This document shows, piece after piece, positions 1 through 11,908 of a DNA stretch of 64,000 nucleotides (its first letter is position 1; each line of letters starts with the position of its first letter). Source of the DNA: Rhizophagus clarus (Eukaryota > Glomeromycota > Glomeromycetes > Glomerales > Glomeraceae); the NCBI GenBank assembly GCA_015698045.1, contig BLAL01000034.1, positions 1,612,001-1,676,000 on the forward strand, written 5' to 3'. A program made the position numbers and the translations under genes. Below the pieces are notes generated by a model, which did not search any database, had not been told where the DNA came from, and saw nothing but the letters and a program-made list of their open reading frames with translations.

Positions 1-154
1 GTCATGTATCAAACCATCAGTATAATTATATTTTTTATTGCCCTTTCCCTAGTAATAGTACAAAACTTATTATAATTAAAATTACAAAAAACTACGAGCA
101 TACAAAAAAATTTACGGTTCAATTCTATTTTTAGGCAAAAATAAAAAGGTTATT

Positions 155-1329
155 TTATTCGTCTGTCACCAACTTCTGAAAAACTCTCTCTAATACAGAA
201 AATGCGTCATCATTTAATCCAAGAAATATTACATTTCGGCATACCTAAATAATATATCCAATAATTAAATAAATTTTTCGAGAACCATGTTACATAAATT
301 CAATTACCTGCTCAAAATTTCTAGACGTTATTGTATCCATCCACGCTTTATCATCGTGATTATATAACCATGTTAAAATTGGTTCAATCGTGGAAATCGA
401 AGGTATAGGAATGGTCATTCTTGTTACATATCTTCCATAAGAAATTGGACGAAGAAATATTGTTGTCGAAAAATAATGAAACATTTTTGAAAATAATTCA
501 CTTTGTGGAGACAAATATTGTAATTGTACAACAATCTCTAATGTTAACGGTCTTTTTTGTTGTTGTGTAGATTGACTTGAGGATGATGAACTTGATAAAG
601 TTGGTGAATAATAATATGATGTTGTAGCCGAAGAATAAGAAGGTTCATCATTAGTTTTTTGTTCAATATCATCATCACAAATTTCTTCATCATCGATAAA
701 TTGTTCTTTTAAAAGTTCATCTAGTGCTTCACCAGGTTCAACTTCTTTTATATCAAATTGTTCTGAATCAGATAATGATATCCGAATTGATTTATTATCA
801 GCAAAAGAATATTTTCTATTCCATTCGGTAAAACTTAATAAACGTACGATAGTACATTTATGAAAAATAGTAGAACCAAGTAATGTCATTTGACCAAGAA
901 GTTGATAAAATGTTGATACTCCTAATTCCGTTGGAAAATCAACTTCAACAATTTCATTTATATGATCACTCGGTAAATTTGGCATATTATTCGTAATAGA
1001 TTGAATAAATGAAAAAAACCATGGTGTTGCTGATTCCTTATTTACTGCGGACGGGTCACGGATAAACATTTCTGAAATATAGGATGTAATAACATCATCA
1101 ACTAATTCTGTTTCTATTATCTCTTCTTTCGAAAATTCGAATTTCTTTTCTAAAATTTAATTTAAAAAGAAAATCGAATATAGTACTTTTTTTTTTTCTT
1201 AATAAAAAAATCGATGATTCATTTTAATACTTTACCATTATGTTTTCTCTTTTCTTGTTTTTCTTGTTCCAAGTTGTTGTTCTTTTTCGTAAGAGAATTA
1301 ATTTTTGAATAATTAAACAGAAAACCCAT
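155..1329 (-). CDS. Uncharacterised three-exon gene, 341 aa
   Basis: Exons are 1329..1236, 1149..308 and 244..155. Both introns (86 and 63 nt) are GT-AG and keep the frame, ending in a TAA stop. The long middle exon alone would give a 259-aa ORF that misses both ends. The start is the ATG that opens MGFLFNYSK; the glycine at position 2 could allow N-myristoylation (inference). A charged Lys/Glu-rich N-terminus (to about residue 58) is followed by a folded part (60-175), an acidic stretch (175-198), a Ser/Gln low-complexity linker (about 210-230) and a conserved-looking C-terminal part (235-341). In that last part, PIPSISTIEPILTWLYNHDD and a helix ending in LERVFQKL resemble the tail of BTB/POZ-like or fungal Clp1-like proteins. 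I do not recognise the family with certainty. Nothing suggests decay. Confidence 0.75.
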
Positions 1330-1892
1330 GTGAAATATGGTCAACTTTTGGATCAGAACAAAAAAAAAAATAACCAAAAAAATTATATGGATATAAAAAA
1401 TATAAATGTGAACAAATATCCAAGTAGTTTATTACTTACATAATAATAATTTTACTTTATTTGGTTCAAAAGATCCAAAAAAAAACTATAAAAATAAAAA
1501 ATACCAAAATTGTAAATTCGCGAAAAACGAAAAAAAAATATTGCGTGATCTGATTCATGCAGTTTACGACAAAAGAAGTAGTCATTTATTATCATATGTT
1601 TATTATTACACGTTTGTTTTGATTTACTTGTTTATCCTAAAAAAAAAATTTTTAAATAATTTTACGTTTAAATATGTACTCCTTGAATAATGTGATTAAT
1701 ATAATTAAGTAACTTTGATATACCGTAATCAAATTTCCCTTGCTGATTTTACTTAAATAAACCACTTATATTTAGAATGATAGATGAGGAAATTGGAACA
1801 CGCTTAAATGATTAGGTAAAAATTTAACGTAATCATTTCTTATCAGGTGACTTTGTTATTCCGCGATTCCGCGTGTACGTCATTTGCTAAAA
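1330..1892. other. Intergenic, upstream of the first gene
   Basis: AT-rich sequence with A-tracts and no open frame I can support. It should hold the promoter of the minus-strand gene at 155-1329, but I see no clear TATA box or named site. Confidence 0.5.
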
Positions 1893-2035
1893 TACCGTAT
1901 TTTTCCAATATTAGTCCCCCCCGAAATTAAGCACCACCCCAAACTTTTCAAGTTTCGTGAATACTAATAAAAAAACTTCTATAATTAAACACCCCCATGC
2001 AAAAATGGGGTGCTTAATTTTGGAAAAATATGGTA
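1893..2035. mobile_element. 143-bp MITE, TACCGTATTTTTCC family
   Basis: The left end reads TACCGTATTTTTCCAA and the right end is its near-perfect inverse (TTGGAAAAATATGGTA). Inner inverted copies of a TTAAGCACC motif follow. Both ends are bounded by TA, as expected if TA was the duplicated Tc1/mariner-type target. There is no coding capacity. A larger, more diverged relative lies at 34265-34623. Confidence 0.75.
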
Positions 2036-5000
2036 ATTTGAAGCCCTAATAATCAAATTATAAATATCCTTCTTTATAATTATTCAAAAATTGAATTATA
2101 AAATAATTTATTTATAATATACTAATTAAGAAAAAGGCTTTTTAATAAGTTTATTAGTAAGTTTGATATTAAAACCACTTATTAAAATTTATTTTTATAT
2201 TTTAATATGAAGTTACAGAAATTATATTAAATTTTTATCAAAATTGTATTAAATACTATAAATACTAAAATTACTATGATGGCTATCATCTATAAATGAC
2301 AATAATATTATATAGCTTTTAAACTTTATAAATTATAAATTAAATCATAGTAAAAAGAAGAAATTAAACTGATAAAATGATAGAGCAATATGTACTGATC
2401 ATTTCTATCAGTTTATTTTCAAGAATTTAGTAAAAATTTTAATTAATATTACAGGTCAAAGTTGACTAGTTTTCATAGAATTTTTATGACTTTTATGAAA
2501 AGTTCATAGAAATCCATAAAAATTTCACGTAATGTGACAAAAAAATTTTTGACACTTGCATGATAATTATTATACTTTAGCAAAATACTTTAAAAATTAC
2601 TTTAAAAATTAAGCTACATAATATAAATAAATAAGATTTCAAATTTCAGACTATTGTTATTTATAAATGATAACCACCATAAATTAGATAAACCAGTCCT
2701 TAAAATCCAATATAAAAGGTATAATAGCAGGACTAAAGGTTTTATTAAAATAATTAGTTTAGTTTAATTTATAGATTGGTAGTAATTAATAGTTTAGAAA
2801 CTAGTTTATTTGTAATTTAACTTTTTTAGTTATTTTAATATAATTTTATTTTTAAAATATTTTTTTTTTTTTATTCCTTTCTTAAAAATTTGAATATTAG
2901 ATATTTTACTATACTGTTGAAAGCAAATCAAATTCAGTAGATAGATATTTAAACTGATCCTCAAATTGGAAATAATCAGAAGCAATTATAATATAATTCT
3001 TACTTTTTTAATAAAAATTATATGCTTTTAACACTCTTAAAAAAAAATAATTATAAATATAAAATATAAATTATATTGTTCTGTAATTTACAAATTAATT
3101 GTAAAAATTTATAAAAAATAGAAATCTAGTATAATATTAAATGAGAATAAAAAATCATATGAAAAATTATATTAAAAAATATACTATTTAAATTTTAAAA
3201 TATATAATTTAAATTAAAATATATTAAATGAATACATAAAAAAAGTGGTATTATTTAATTAGATATCAAAAAAAAAAATTATTAGTAATTAATTTTATAC
3301 TAAATTATCTATGAAATTTTTGTAATTAATTTATAAAAAATTAACTAATTATTATAATAAAAGTTTATAAATGAATTTTTTTATATAGTAATATTAAAAT
3401 ATAATAAAATAATATAAAAAATCTTTTTGTTAAAAAAGCTAGAATTAGAAATAGATATTTATTTCTTATTTTAGTAATGTTATTTAAAAAAATAGTATTG
3501 AAGCCAATTGCCTTATAAGACCAAGTAGAATTATTCATATTATTAAATTAAGCAAATTTTTTTCATTTTTTTCAGCTTCTTTTTGGTAGTCTTTTTTTAA
3601 GACTTGAATAATAATATAATAGGTCACATGATTGATATATAACAGTTATTTATATTATTTATAGTATTATTCAGATTCATAAAATCTGATTAGTGTTATA
3701 TTTTCCACTATTATTTATCAGAATTTACAAAAAAAAAATGAAAATATTAGTAAAATATTTTTTAAAAAAAAAGAAAAAAAAAAGATTTGAAAATTCAAAA
3801 CTTATATTAATAATTAACAAAGACCAAAAATAACTACTTATTTACTTTAATATTTCAGAAAATAAACTATTTTAGAAATATTTAATATTTCTTTAAAATT
3901 GCAATATTTTAATATATAAGATAATTTATTTTTTTATTTTTTATTTTTTTATTTAGGAAAATGTTTATTGACATTTGTATATATTTTTTATTTATAAATT
4001 TTATTTAATAGCTTCTTTATATAATAGTATTTCAATGGTATGTACTAATTTTTTTTATTATTTGTTTTTTATTTAAAGAAATATATATATTTTAATGATT
4101 ACTTGTAAGAACAATGATATATATTAACTAATATTTTTTTACTATAAATACTTATTTCTTGTTCCTAAGTAAAATATCTTGGTTACATATAACCAATCAT
4201 ATTTTTTAAAAATTGTATAACCTAAAATTTTTGTTTATCCTCTACTTCCTAAAATATTAGCTAATATATATTATTATTCTAAATAAAATAAAAGAAAAAA
4301 ATAAATGTAATAAAAAAAAAAAAAATTAATTAATCAATAAATAAATGATATAATTATATAGTTAACCAATTAAAAGTAATTGATAATCTAATATAAAATT
4401 AGCAAAGCTATATAAAAATCAGCAAAATTATATAAAAATTGGTAGAATTATATAAAAATTAATAAAAAAATATTAAAATCAATAAAGATTATTAAAATAA
4501 AGCAAAATCTGATTTTTTTTATTTAACTTATGAATAATTTATAAATTTTGCAGAATGTTTTTTCAAAAATCATTTTGCTTTAAAGTTTATTAAAGATTAT
4601 TAAATTAGCATACTAAAAATTAATTATAATCTTGACTATAACAAAAAAACTTATATCAACTTTTTCTTTTGAATCTTTTGATTCAGGTAATGTCATTTTT
4701 TTTTCTAAATTGGATTCATCAATGGATTTAATTATATTATTTTTGTATGACTTATTAAATTAGAAATTTAATTCTTTCATTATTTTTTTTAATAATTTAT
4801 CATCTATATTATTTATTTTTTTCTTTTTTTATTTATGAAAAACTTTTTTTTATATTGTTTATTTTTTGAAATTAATAACATTTATGATATTATCATAAGC
4901 TTTTTTGTTTATTTGTATTCATAATAAATTCTATTTTGGATTGCAAAAGTTATATATGTAAGTTTTCCATATAAATTGTACCTATAGATATTAGCACCAT

Positions 5001-5509
5001 TAATTTACTAAGATTTTTACTTTGTTATATAATAATTTATATATATTAGTCTTATTTTTTTTTTAATTCTGGTAAGAAATCAAATATATAATATTTTCAA
5101 ATTTATTTTTTTTTGATCTTAAAAAGTTATAAATGAATGAATACTATGTTATATACTATAGGTAAATGGTTGAAATCAATCAAGATTAAAAAGAAAGTCT
5201 AGATGAAATATTGCAGGTTTTAAAATAAAAAATTTATTATCATTAAATAAAAATAAATATTTGAATAGATATTTTTCTCTTTCTTTTGAATTCCTAATAA
5301 TTTTAGTATATTTTCAAAATCAGATTGTTGATATAATATGTTTAATTGCTAACGAATATTTGGTTTAGAATAAAATATATAAGATATAGCAATTGACCAA
5401 TTCAAAATAAAAGGTGAATTGTTATATTTACTATGATAACTAAATACTGGATTACTTGAAAATTCTTTATATAAATAATTTATTATAGTAGCTTTTTTTT
5501 CTTTCTTAT
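2036..5509. other. AT-rich repeat-like stretch without genes
   Basis: About 3.5 kb of very AT-rich sequence. No ORF longer than about 60 codons, no splice-linked exons and no recognised element. It includes a degenerate tandem run of about 20-bp units around 4398-4500 (units like AGCAAAATTATATAAAAAT). It is probably old transposon debris. Confidence 0.5.
4398..4500. repeat. Degenerate approx. 20-bp tandem repeat
   Basis: About five imperfect units of the form AGCAAAATTATATAAAAATY follow one another. Unit length is held but bases drift, so the array is old. Confidence 0.5.
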
Positions 5510-5999
5510 CAATCAATAAAAATAATACATTTACTATAATTACTAATAAATTATAATTTTTAATTTTTTATATTAAATAATTTTCTTAAATTATATATTA
5601 TAAAATTTAATATATTTTTATTTTTTAGACTTTATTTTATTTATTTAAATACTTTTTTTTAATATAATACTTGAGAGGAGGGATCGACTACATTTCTCAT
5701 TTGCAGATCACTTAGCCATTTTTCTAGCAGAAGATCACTGAAAAAAAGCTTAAGCTTTTAGTTTTTTGGACTTTTTTCAAGTAATGTTTTCCTTTTTATA
5801 GGACCTAGCCACGTCTTTTGAAATTCATACAGTTTAAAAATACTAAGTTTTGGCTAAAGATGTTACCTGTAACTGTAATTATAATATACAGTATTGTAAG
5901 TAATAGGTTGCAACCTAGCTTCTTCAGAGTGCAAAGTTGTAATACTGTAATTGTGCTGTAATGTTGTAATTATGCCGTAATTATGATTGGCTTATTTTA

Positions 6000-6255
6000 T
6001 ATGAAATTATTAATAAAATCACGACTTTTTCTTATTAATAAAATCAGATTTTTTTTATTAACAAAATCACAGCTCTTTTTTTATTAACAAATTATTTTAT
6101 TAACAAATATCGCGGCTTATTTTTTATTAATAAATCGCAGCTTATTTTTTATTAATAAATCGCAACTTATTTTTTATTAATAAATCGCAGCTTATTTTTT
6201 ATTAATAAAATCGCGGCTTATTTTTATTAATAAAATTGCGGCTTATTTTTTATTA
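6000..6255. repeat. Minisatellite, left part
   Basis: About eight imperfect units combine TTATTTTTTATTAATAAA with TCGCAGC, TCGCGGC or ATTGCGGC. The same array resumes in phase at 10041, right after the inner transposon. The array was therefore one block before that insertion. Confidence 0.8.
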
Positions 6256-6783
6256 TCGCCGTTTTCAGAAATATGTGTAATTCAAGTCACATGATGATCA
6301 CTTGAAATTTAGTAAAAAATTTTTCTCGAATACAAAATTTTTATACTTTGCTAAGACAAACCGTGATTTTCTTTTTTCATATGAATATATTGCTTTATAT
6401 AATACCTTAACATAAGTTTTATAACATATGAAAAGTTTTTTTGTCGCGAAACTTGCTAATATTTATAAGAATTTTTGCGAATTTTTAGCATTGAAAGTTT
6501 ACGAGTATATTACAAGACAGTAAGTCGCTATAATAATACGCGATTTTTTTTCTTTCTATACAATATATTGCTTTATACAAGACTCTAATATAAGTTTTAT
6601 AATATATAGTTAGTTATTTTATTGCGAAACTCATATATTTTGTTGAAATTCTTACAATTAGGGTATATTACATTGAAAATTTAAAGCTATTGCAGATTAT
6701 TTTAGGGGTTTTATCGTATTTGATTTTATTTATTTATTATTCTTATTACTTTATTAAAATACTTAGCATTATTTCAAAAAAAA

Positions 6784-7950
6784 ATGGTAAAAACTTTAAG
6801 TAATGATATAAGATGGCGTATCATTTATCATCAACTTGATGGATTTTCTGCAAAAGAGACTGCAAGTAGACTTTATATTGGTGTCTCTACTGTATATAAA
6901 ATTAGAAGAATTTATGATCATTGGGGTTGTGTAACTCATCCATTTAAAGGTTGTCAAGGAAGAAAAAAAACTTTGAGTCTTGCTGACTTAAATGTATTAA
7001 TTTAATTTTTATTTAATTATTATTGTAAATTTATTTATTGATTTAACTTTATTATTACAGATTCTAGATTCACTTGTAAAAGATAAAAAAGATTGGTATC
7101 TTGATGAAATGGTTGATGAAATGGAAAGGTTAACCGGCAAGCTCATATCTATACCTACTTTATGGAGAGCGCTCAAACATCTTGGAATGACGAGAAAAAA
7201 GGTTCTAAAAGATTTTAATCTATTCTTATTAAATTGTTTTAAATAAATAAATAATCAAATATTTTATTTTCCAGTTGCAAAAAGCTGCAAAAGAGAGGAG
7301 TGAGCTCTTACGCAGTGTTTTTATGTATAAAATAGGAAGTGAATTCAAGCCAGAACAACTTGTTTTTATTGATGAAACGTCAAAAGATGAAAGAAGTTTA
7401 TCCAGGGCTTATGGATATAGTATAAAAAATGTAAGGGTTGAAAAAAGTATTGTTTTTGTGAGAGGTAAACGGTATACTATTTTACCGGCATTGACATTAG
7501 ATGGATTCATAGCCGCCGATATCATAGAAGGAAGTTGTAATAAAGAAAGATTTCAGACATTTATTCTTACACAAGTGGTATGTTATTTATATATTTATTT
7601 TATTTATTTAAGATAATATATATTTATATTTAATTTTTTAGTTGCCTCAAATGAACGAATATCCAAATAAAAATAGCGTAATCGTGATGGATAATGCAAA
7701 AATCCATCATGATGAAAAATTAGTAGAATCAATTGAACAAATGGGATGTAAAGTACTTTATTTGCCACCGTACTCTCCAGATTATAATCCCATTGAAACA
7801 GCTTTTTCTGGAATTAAATCATGGCTAAAAAGAAATAGAATATTTGTAGAAAGTTGCACTGATCCCAAATATCCACTTTTTTTAGCATTGTCTTACGTAA
7901 CACCTAGTATGGCAAAAGGTTATTTTAGCGAATCAATTTATTCATATTAA
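6784..7950 (+). CDS. IS630/Tc1-type DDE transposase, 320 aa
   Basis: Exons are 6784..6993, 7061..7201, 7275..7577 and 7642..7950. All three introns (67, 73 and 64 nt) are GT-AG and phase 0. The N-terminus is a helix-turn-helix of the paired/homeodomain-like type (WRIIYHQLDGFSAKETASRL, then VSTVYKIRRIY), followed by a second DNA-binding half in exon 2. The catalytic domain has the first Asp in FIDET (D150), the second in VMDNAKIHH (D235) and the Glu in YSPDYNPIE (E270). D235 to E270 gives the DD34E spacing of the IS630-Tc1-mariner superfamily. The protein would cut and paste the flanking element by binding its TIRs. All catalytic residues are present and no frame is broken. Confidence 0.9.
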
Positions 7951-8024
7951 ATAATTTGATTTAATTACAGATTAATAAACTGCTAAAAAACTTTATTAAT
8001 TGACCAAAAAAAATACAAAAAATG

Positions 8025-9836
8025 CTATTGTATAAGTTTTTTTGCTTCTTTAATCAAATTTAATCTACGTCCCATTATTTCTATACCAAACTCATTTAAT
8101 AAAATTTCAGGACTCATTTCTGCAATTTGTGATACAGTAATCTCCTCCTCTTCAAACTTTTGTAAAAAGTTTGTATATTTGCCTTCACCATATTGTTTAT
8201 CAAGTTGTTCTAAAAATTCCTTCATAGACAATTCAGAAAATTCTGTATTATTATTATTATTTAAAGTATCAGACTGTAAAGTTAAAGTATTTGACGAATT
8301 TAACAATAATAAATGTTGTGATGATTGATGTAATGGTGGGTATGATGGCGGATGTTGTGGTGGGTAAGATGGCGGATGTTGTGATGGATGTTGTGATAGA
8401 TGTTGTGGTGGATGTTGTGATGGATGTGGTGGTGGATATGGTGGCCATCCATAATAATAAGGATAAACATTCGGTGGAATATTATAATGTGAATAAGAGT
8501 TTGTAGAATCATTATTTACTAATGTTGATGATGATGAATGATTTGATGATGAAATCTTTAAAGAATTTCCCATTCCAAAATTAGGATGTGGTGGCGGAGT
8601 TTCATAATCACAGTGATTCTTATGCTGTAAATAAAATTACTCGTTAGATAATAATAAAAAAAAACAAAAAAAATTTAAAACTATTATTACAATTTCATCT
8701 GTCCACATGGATAAATGTAATGTAGTAAGTGGTAAATGTCTATTGTCTTTGACATAACAATATCCCGTTTTATGGATATCACATCCATGCTTTTCTTTAA
8801 GTTTCTTATGAATTTCTCCTTTTATAAGGTCAATTTCGTTCAAATTTGCTTCTTTAGGAATGGAAATTTTCTTTTTTTGTTTTGAAGGTGGCGTAATTTC
8901 ATTTTCTTCGTCTATAGATTCTTCATCATCATCTAATGTTAAATTTTTCTAATAAAAAAATATAAATAAATTAATATTATTAAATAAGTAAATATATTTT
9001 TTAAGAAATATAAATACTTTTTTTCTTTTTGCCGTTTCTTTCTTTTGAATAGATGCAGTAATCAACAAAACCTTATTAGAGTTAGTTAATCTAGAATATT
9101 CTTTTATAAATTCTTCAAAATCTTCCTCTTCTTCTAAAATAGTACCAGCTCCTATACCTTTCTCTGATTTATATGATAATTCATAATCAGTACGAACTAA
9201 TAAACCAACTGCTTCACAAACTCTTTGTGATATCAATTCTTCAAATTCGTAGTAATCAACTGGCTTTTTTTCTAAAGTAATTGCCTTTGCTGGCTTGGTT
9301 AAATCAGGCGTTTTAATTACAAGTTTAAAGCGAAAAAACGAATCTGCATTAAGTATAACATCATCTATAGAAAACTTATCAGATTGTTTTGTAATTATTT
9401 CACTTTTTCCATTTGTTGAAATCTGATTATTTTCTTGCGCAGGATCTTTATTTTTCTCATTTTTTTTATTATAAGTATTTTGATCTCTAGTTAGTTGACT
9501 ATTACATTTGGAACATAAAGTAAAATTAAATTTTTTTGAAAAATTAGAATTATATCCGTATAATTGACTACTAGAATGTAATAAAGCAGCTAATATATAA
9601 TGACATCTATGAGGATTATATACACCATTTCTAACACTCCCAACTTGAGCCGTTTCTTTTTTTTTACTATTCGTTGGTTTAATAGTTTTATTACAACTAC
9701 AATATTCAATTACTAGATTAACGTTACAGTAAAGACATTTTTGACATGAATAACAAGTTCCTATTTGATATTCTCTATTTTTAACGTTTAAAGTTTCTGT
9801 TTTTTCATATTGTTCATAGTCTTTACAGTTACTCAT
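8025..9836 (-). CDS. Transposon-borne Cys-rich, PB1-like and SAM-domain protein, 558 aa
   Basis: Exons are 9836..9018, 8948..8691 and 8624..8025, with GT-AG introns all in phase 0. In order the protein shows: a Cys cluster (C28, C31, C34, C37, C46, C48, and C108/C111), likely metal-binding; a region at 167-262 with a PB1-like look (SYKSEKGIGAGTILEEEEDF); an acidic then basic linker; a Cys/His motif (CDIH at 329-332, GYCYV, HLPLTTLHLSMW); a Pro/His-rich stretch (419-456); and a C-terminal SAM domain (about 492-558). SAM and PB1 domains bind other proteins, so a scaffold or accessory role for the transposase is inferred, not shown. It sits wholly inside the TIRs. Host origin of the gene (capture) is possible. 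Confidence 0.85.
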
Positions 9837-10040
9837 TATAATATTTTTTGTGCGCGAAGCCGCGAAAAGTTAAATTTTTCGCGTTTGATAGTGATAATTG
9901 ATAATCTAATAGCTGGCACGTGAAAATCTGGATAAATTTTATTGGATAATTTTAATTGTCACACAAAATTTCGAGTTTCGAATTTTTCACGTGGACTACT
10001 GATACAAAATAATAAATACACATATTTCTGAAAACGGCGA

Positions 10041-10210
10041 TAATAAAATTGTGGTTTATTTTTTATTAATAAAATTGCAGCTTATTTTTTAATAAAATCG
10101 AGGTTTATTTTTTATTAATAAAATCATTTATTAACAAAAATGCAGCTTTTTTTATTAATAAATCTAATAAATCGTGACTTTCTTTATTAATAAAATCACG
10201 GCTTTTTTAT
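10041..10210. repeat. Minisatellite, right part
   Basis: This is the continuation of the array at 6000-6255, with units such as TTATTTTTTATTAATAAAATTGC. The first unit after the transposon completes the unit broken at 6255. Confidence 0.75.
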
Positions 10211-11908
10211 TAATATGTATTTAAAAAAATGTTAATTAATCATTTTATTATTACTAATACGAATTAAAAAAACAACTGATTTTAACATTTTTTTTATTAA
10301 TACGAATTAAAAAATGTTATCACACTAATACTATATATACTAAAACTATGCCGCGGCATTATGTAGGGAGTTTTAACTTTCGGCATTAGGCCAAATAACT
10401 TTTGGCAGGCAACCTTAGGCAGTATTAAGGCATTACAGCCTAATTACGGTATTACAGCCCAATTATGGCATTACGGTCTAATTACAGTATTACGAAAAGT
10501 ATCATAACTGTAATGTCGTATGTTGTAATATTACAGCATCGTCTAATCAATTACGGTTAACATCTTTAGTTTTGGCAGAACTACTGGCTTGGTATAAACT
10601 TCATCAAAGAAATAGTTTATGACTGCAAACTCTAGGTTTCTTCGTATTTCTGAAGTCTTTTGTAAGGTTAGCGTCTGAACTACCTGGTCTTAAATATCCT
10701 AGAAGAGGGGGTTTCTCTTCAGTACTGCTTGTTTTGAAAGCGTTGAGATAGACAAAGCGAAGTCATTAGTTGAAGTTTTATTTATAATCAGGAATAGCGC
10801 TTGCTTTTTCTTGCTTAAGGATCATTTAAGGGGATGTAGTATGGTGGTTATGGTGTTTTACCTTTTTCACCAGTTTTTCTTTTGGATTTCTGGGAATATT
10901 AATGACTTTCCTTTAGTTTTTATTTCTTATCTGTCGATATTTTAGCCTTTAGTTTCTTTTCCTTATTTAGTTTTGGGAGGCTGGAGGTATTAGAATGTTG
11001 ATTAATATTTTAGTAGTTTGGTATAACTTTTTTTAGGGTTTTGTATATCAATCTAATTAAGAGGAGAATTTAGTTAGATTATTTGTTTTAAATTTTGCTA
11101 ACACATGTTGATTCCTAGTTGGGCTGGTCAAAATCACATGAGAGGTATTATACTAATTACTTTTATTCTTCTCTTGGTGTATCCATGCTGGTCAAAGGGC
11201 TAAAATAGGGTAATGCAAATTATATATAACTGAGGTCCTTTGTTTTTTATTAGCAAAAAAAAGGAATCTCTGTATTCTAGGTTCAGCCTTAACATAGTGT
11301 CTGTGCGCTACTTGTCTTAGAGTGGTGACTTCTCATAATGGCATGCCTTGTGAGGATCATGGGAGAGAGAAGAATTTTTTTATATGTGTATACTTTCACA
11401 TTGATATATGATAATACTGGCTATTAGTTAAAAATTATGGGTCATATCTACCCTTGCTGGTCTTGGACAGGTGGGCTTGTTTTAATAGGTCTATCTGACT
11501 AATAGTGGGGGTGGGTGAATTTAGTTCAGTTATTAAATTAGCGATGTTTATTTCTTTGCCTTAGTTTATTTTTTTTTTAATAAACACACCAAGCACAGCC
11601 TTTAACTATAAAAAAAAAAAAAAAAAATATAATACTTATATAAAAATTTTATATTAAACTAATTTTTATAACTTCAGCTTTTTGATTAAACTTATTAATA
11701 AAATATAAGTATTACTTTTAAATGTATAAATATGATGTAATTTTTTATAAGGAATCAAAAAACATATTAAATAAAAAGTAATTTCTTAATAAAATTTATA
11801 ATAAATCTAAAATTTGTAATATTTGCAAAATTAACCAATATTAAATTTACAAAATTTATATAAATAATTACTAATTTTTTATATGTAAATTATATATTAT
11901 AGCAAAAT

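Larger units (their letters stand above)
6256..10040. mobile_element. Two-gene IS630/Tc1-type DNA transposon, apparently intact
   Basis: The terminal inverted repeats are 24 bp and identical (they begin TCGCCGTTTTCAGAAATATG). They are flanked by TA (6254-6255 and 10041-10042), the classic target duplication of the IS630-Tc1-mariner group. Removing the element and one TA restores an unbroken minisatellite. It is 3785 bp long. It carries a four-exon DD34E transposase on + (6784-7950) and a three-exon Cys-rich/SAM-domain gene on - (8025-9836). The genes converge with 74 bp between their stop codons. Both frames are open, so it could be active or recently active. Most Tc1-group elements carry only a transposase; the second gene is unusual. 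Confidence 0.85.
5854..10569. mobile_element. TIR element with GTAAT-type subterminal repeats and minisatellite; host of inner transposon
   Basis: Its ends are inverted (CTAAAGATGTTA at 5854, TAACATCTTTAG at 10569) and it is flanked by TTTTGG on both sides (5848-5853 and 10570-10575). Reading the duplication as TA just inside is also possible. Both subterminal zones carry many TGTAAT/CCGTAATTA motifs, plausible transposase-binding repeats. Inside them lies a minisatellite of about 26 bp (TTTTTTATTAATAAATCGCAGC-like units) at about 6000-6255 and 10041-10210. Without the inner element it is about 930 bp and non-coding. It is therefore non-autonomous. Confidence 0.7.
5673..11625 (+). mobile_element. 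Poly(A)-tailed retroposon (LINE-like 3' segment), itself interrupted
   Basis: It is flanked by a 12-bp direct repeat AATATAATACTT (5661-5672 and 11626-11637) and ends on the + strand in AACTAT followed by a run of about 18 A. Those are the marks of target-primed retroposition. Without the inserted DNA transposon (5854-10575) about 1.2 kb remains, which is less AT-rich than its surroundings. I see no open frame or reverse-transcriptase motif, so it is probably a 5'-truncated, decayed LINE 3' region or a non-autonomous derivative. Confidence 0.65.

Noticed and set aside
8291-8512. Open frames of about 70 codons on both strands (Met/Val/Asp-rich and His/Ile-rich)
   Set aside because: Frame shadows of the Pro/His/Gln-rich repeat inside the SAM-domain gene.
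5854-10569. Reading the outer TIRs (CTAAAGATG) as the ends of the transposase-bearing element
   Set aside because: The inner 24-bp TIRs with TA flanks fit the transposase family, and their removal restores the minisatellite exactly. The outer pair is a separate, older element.
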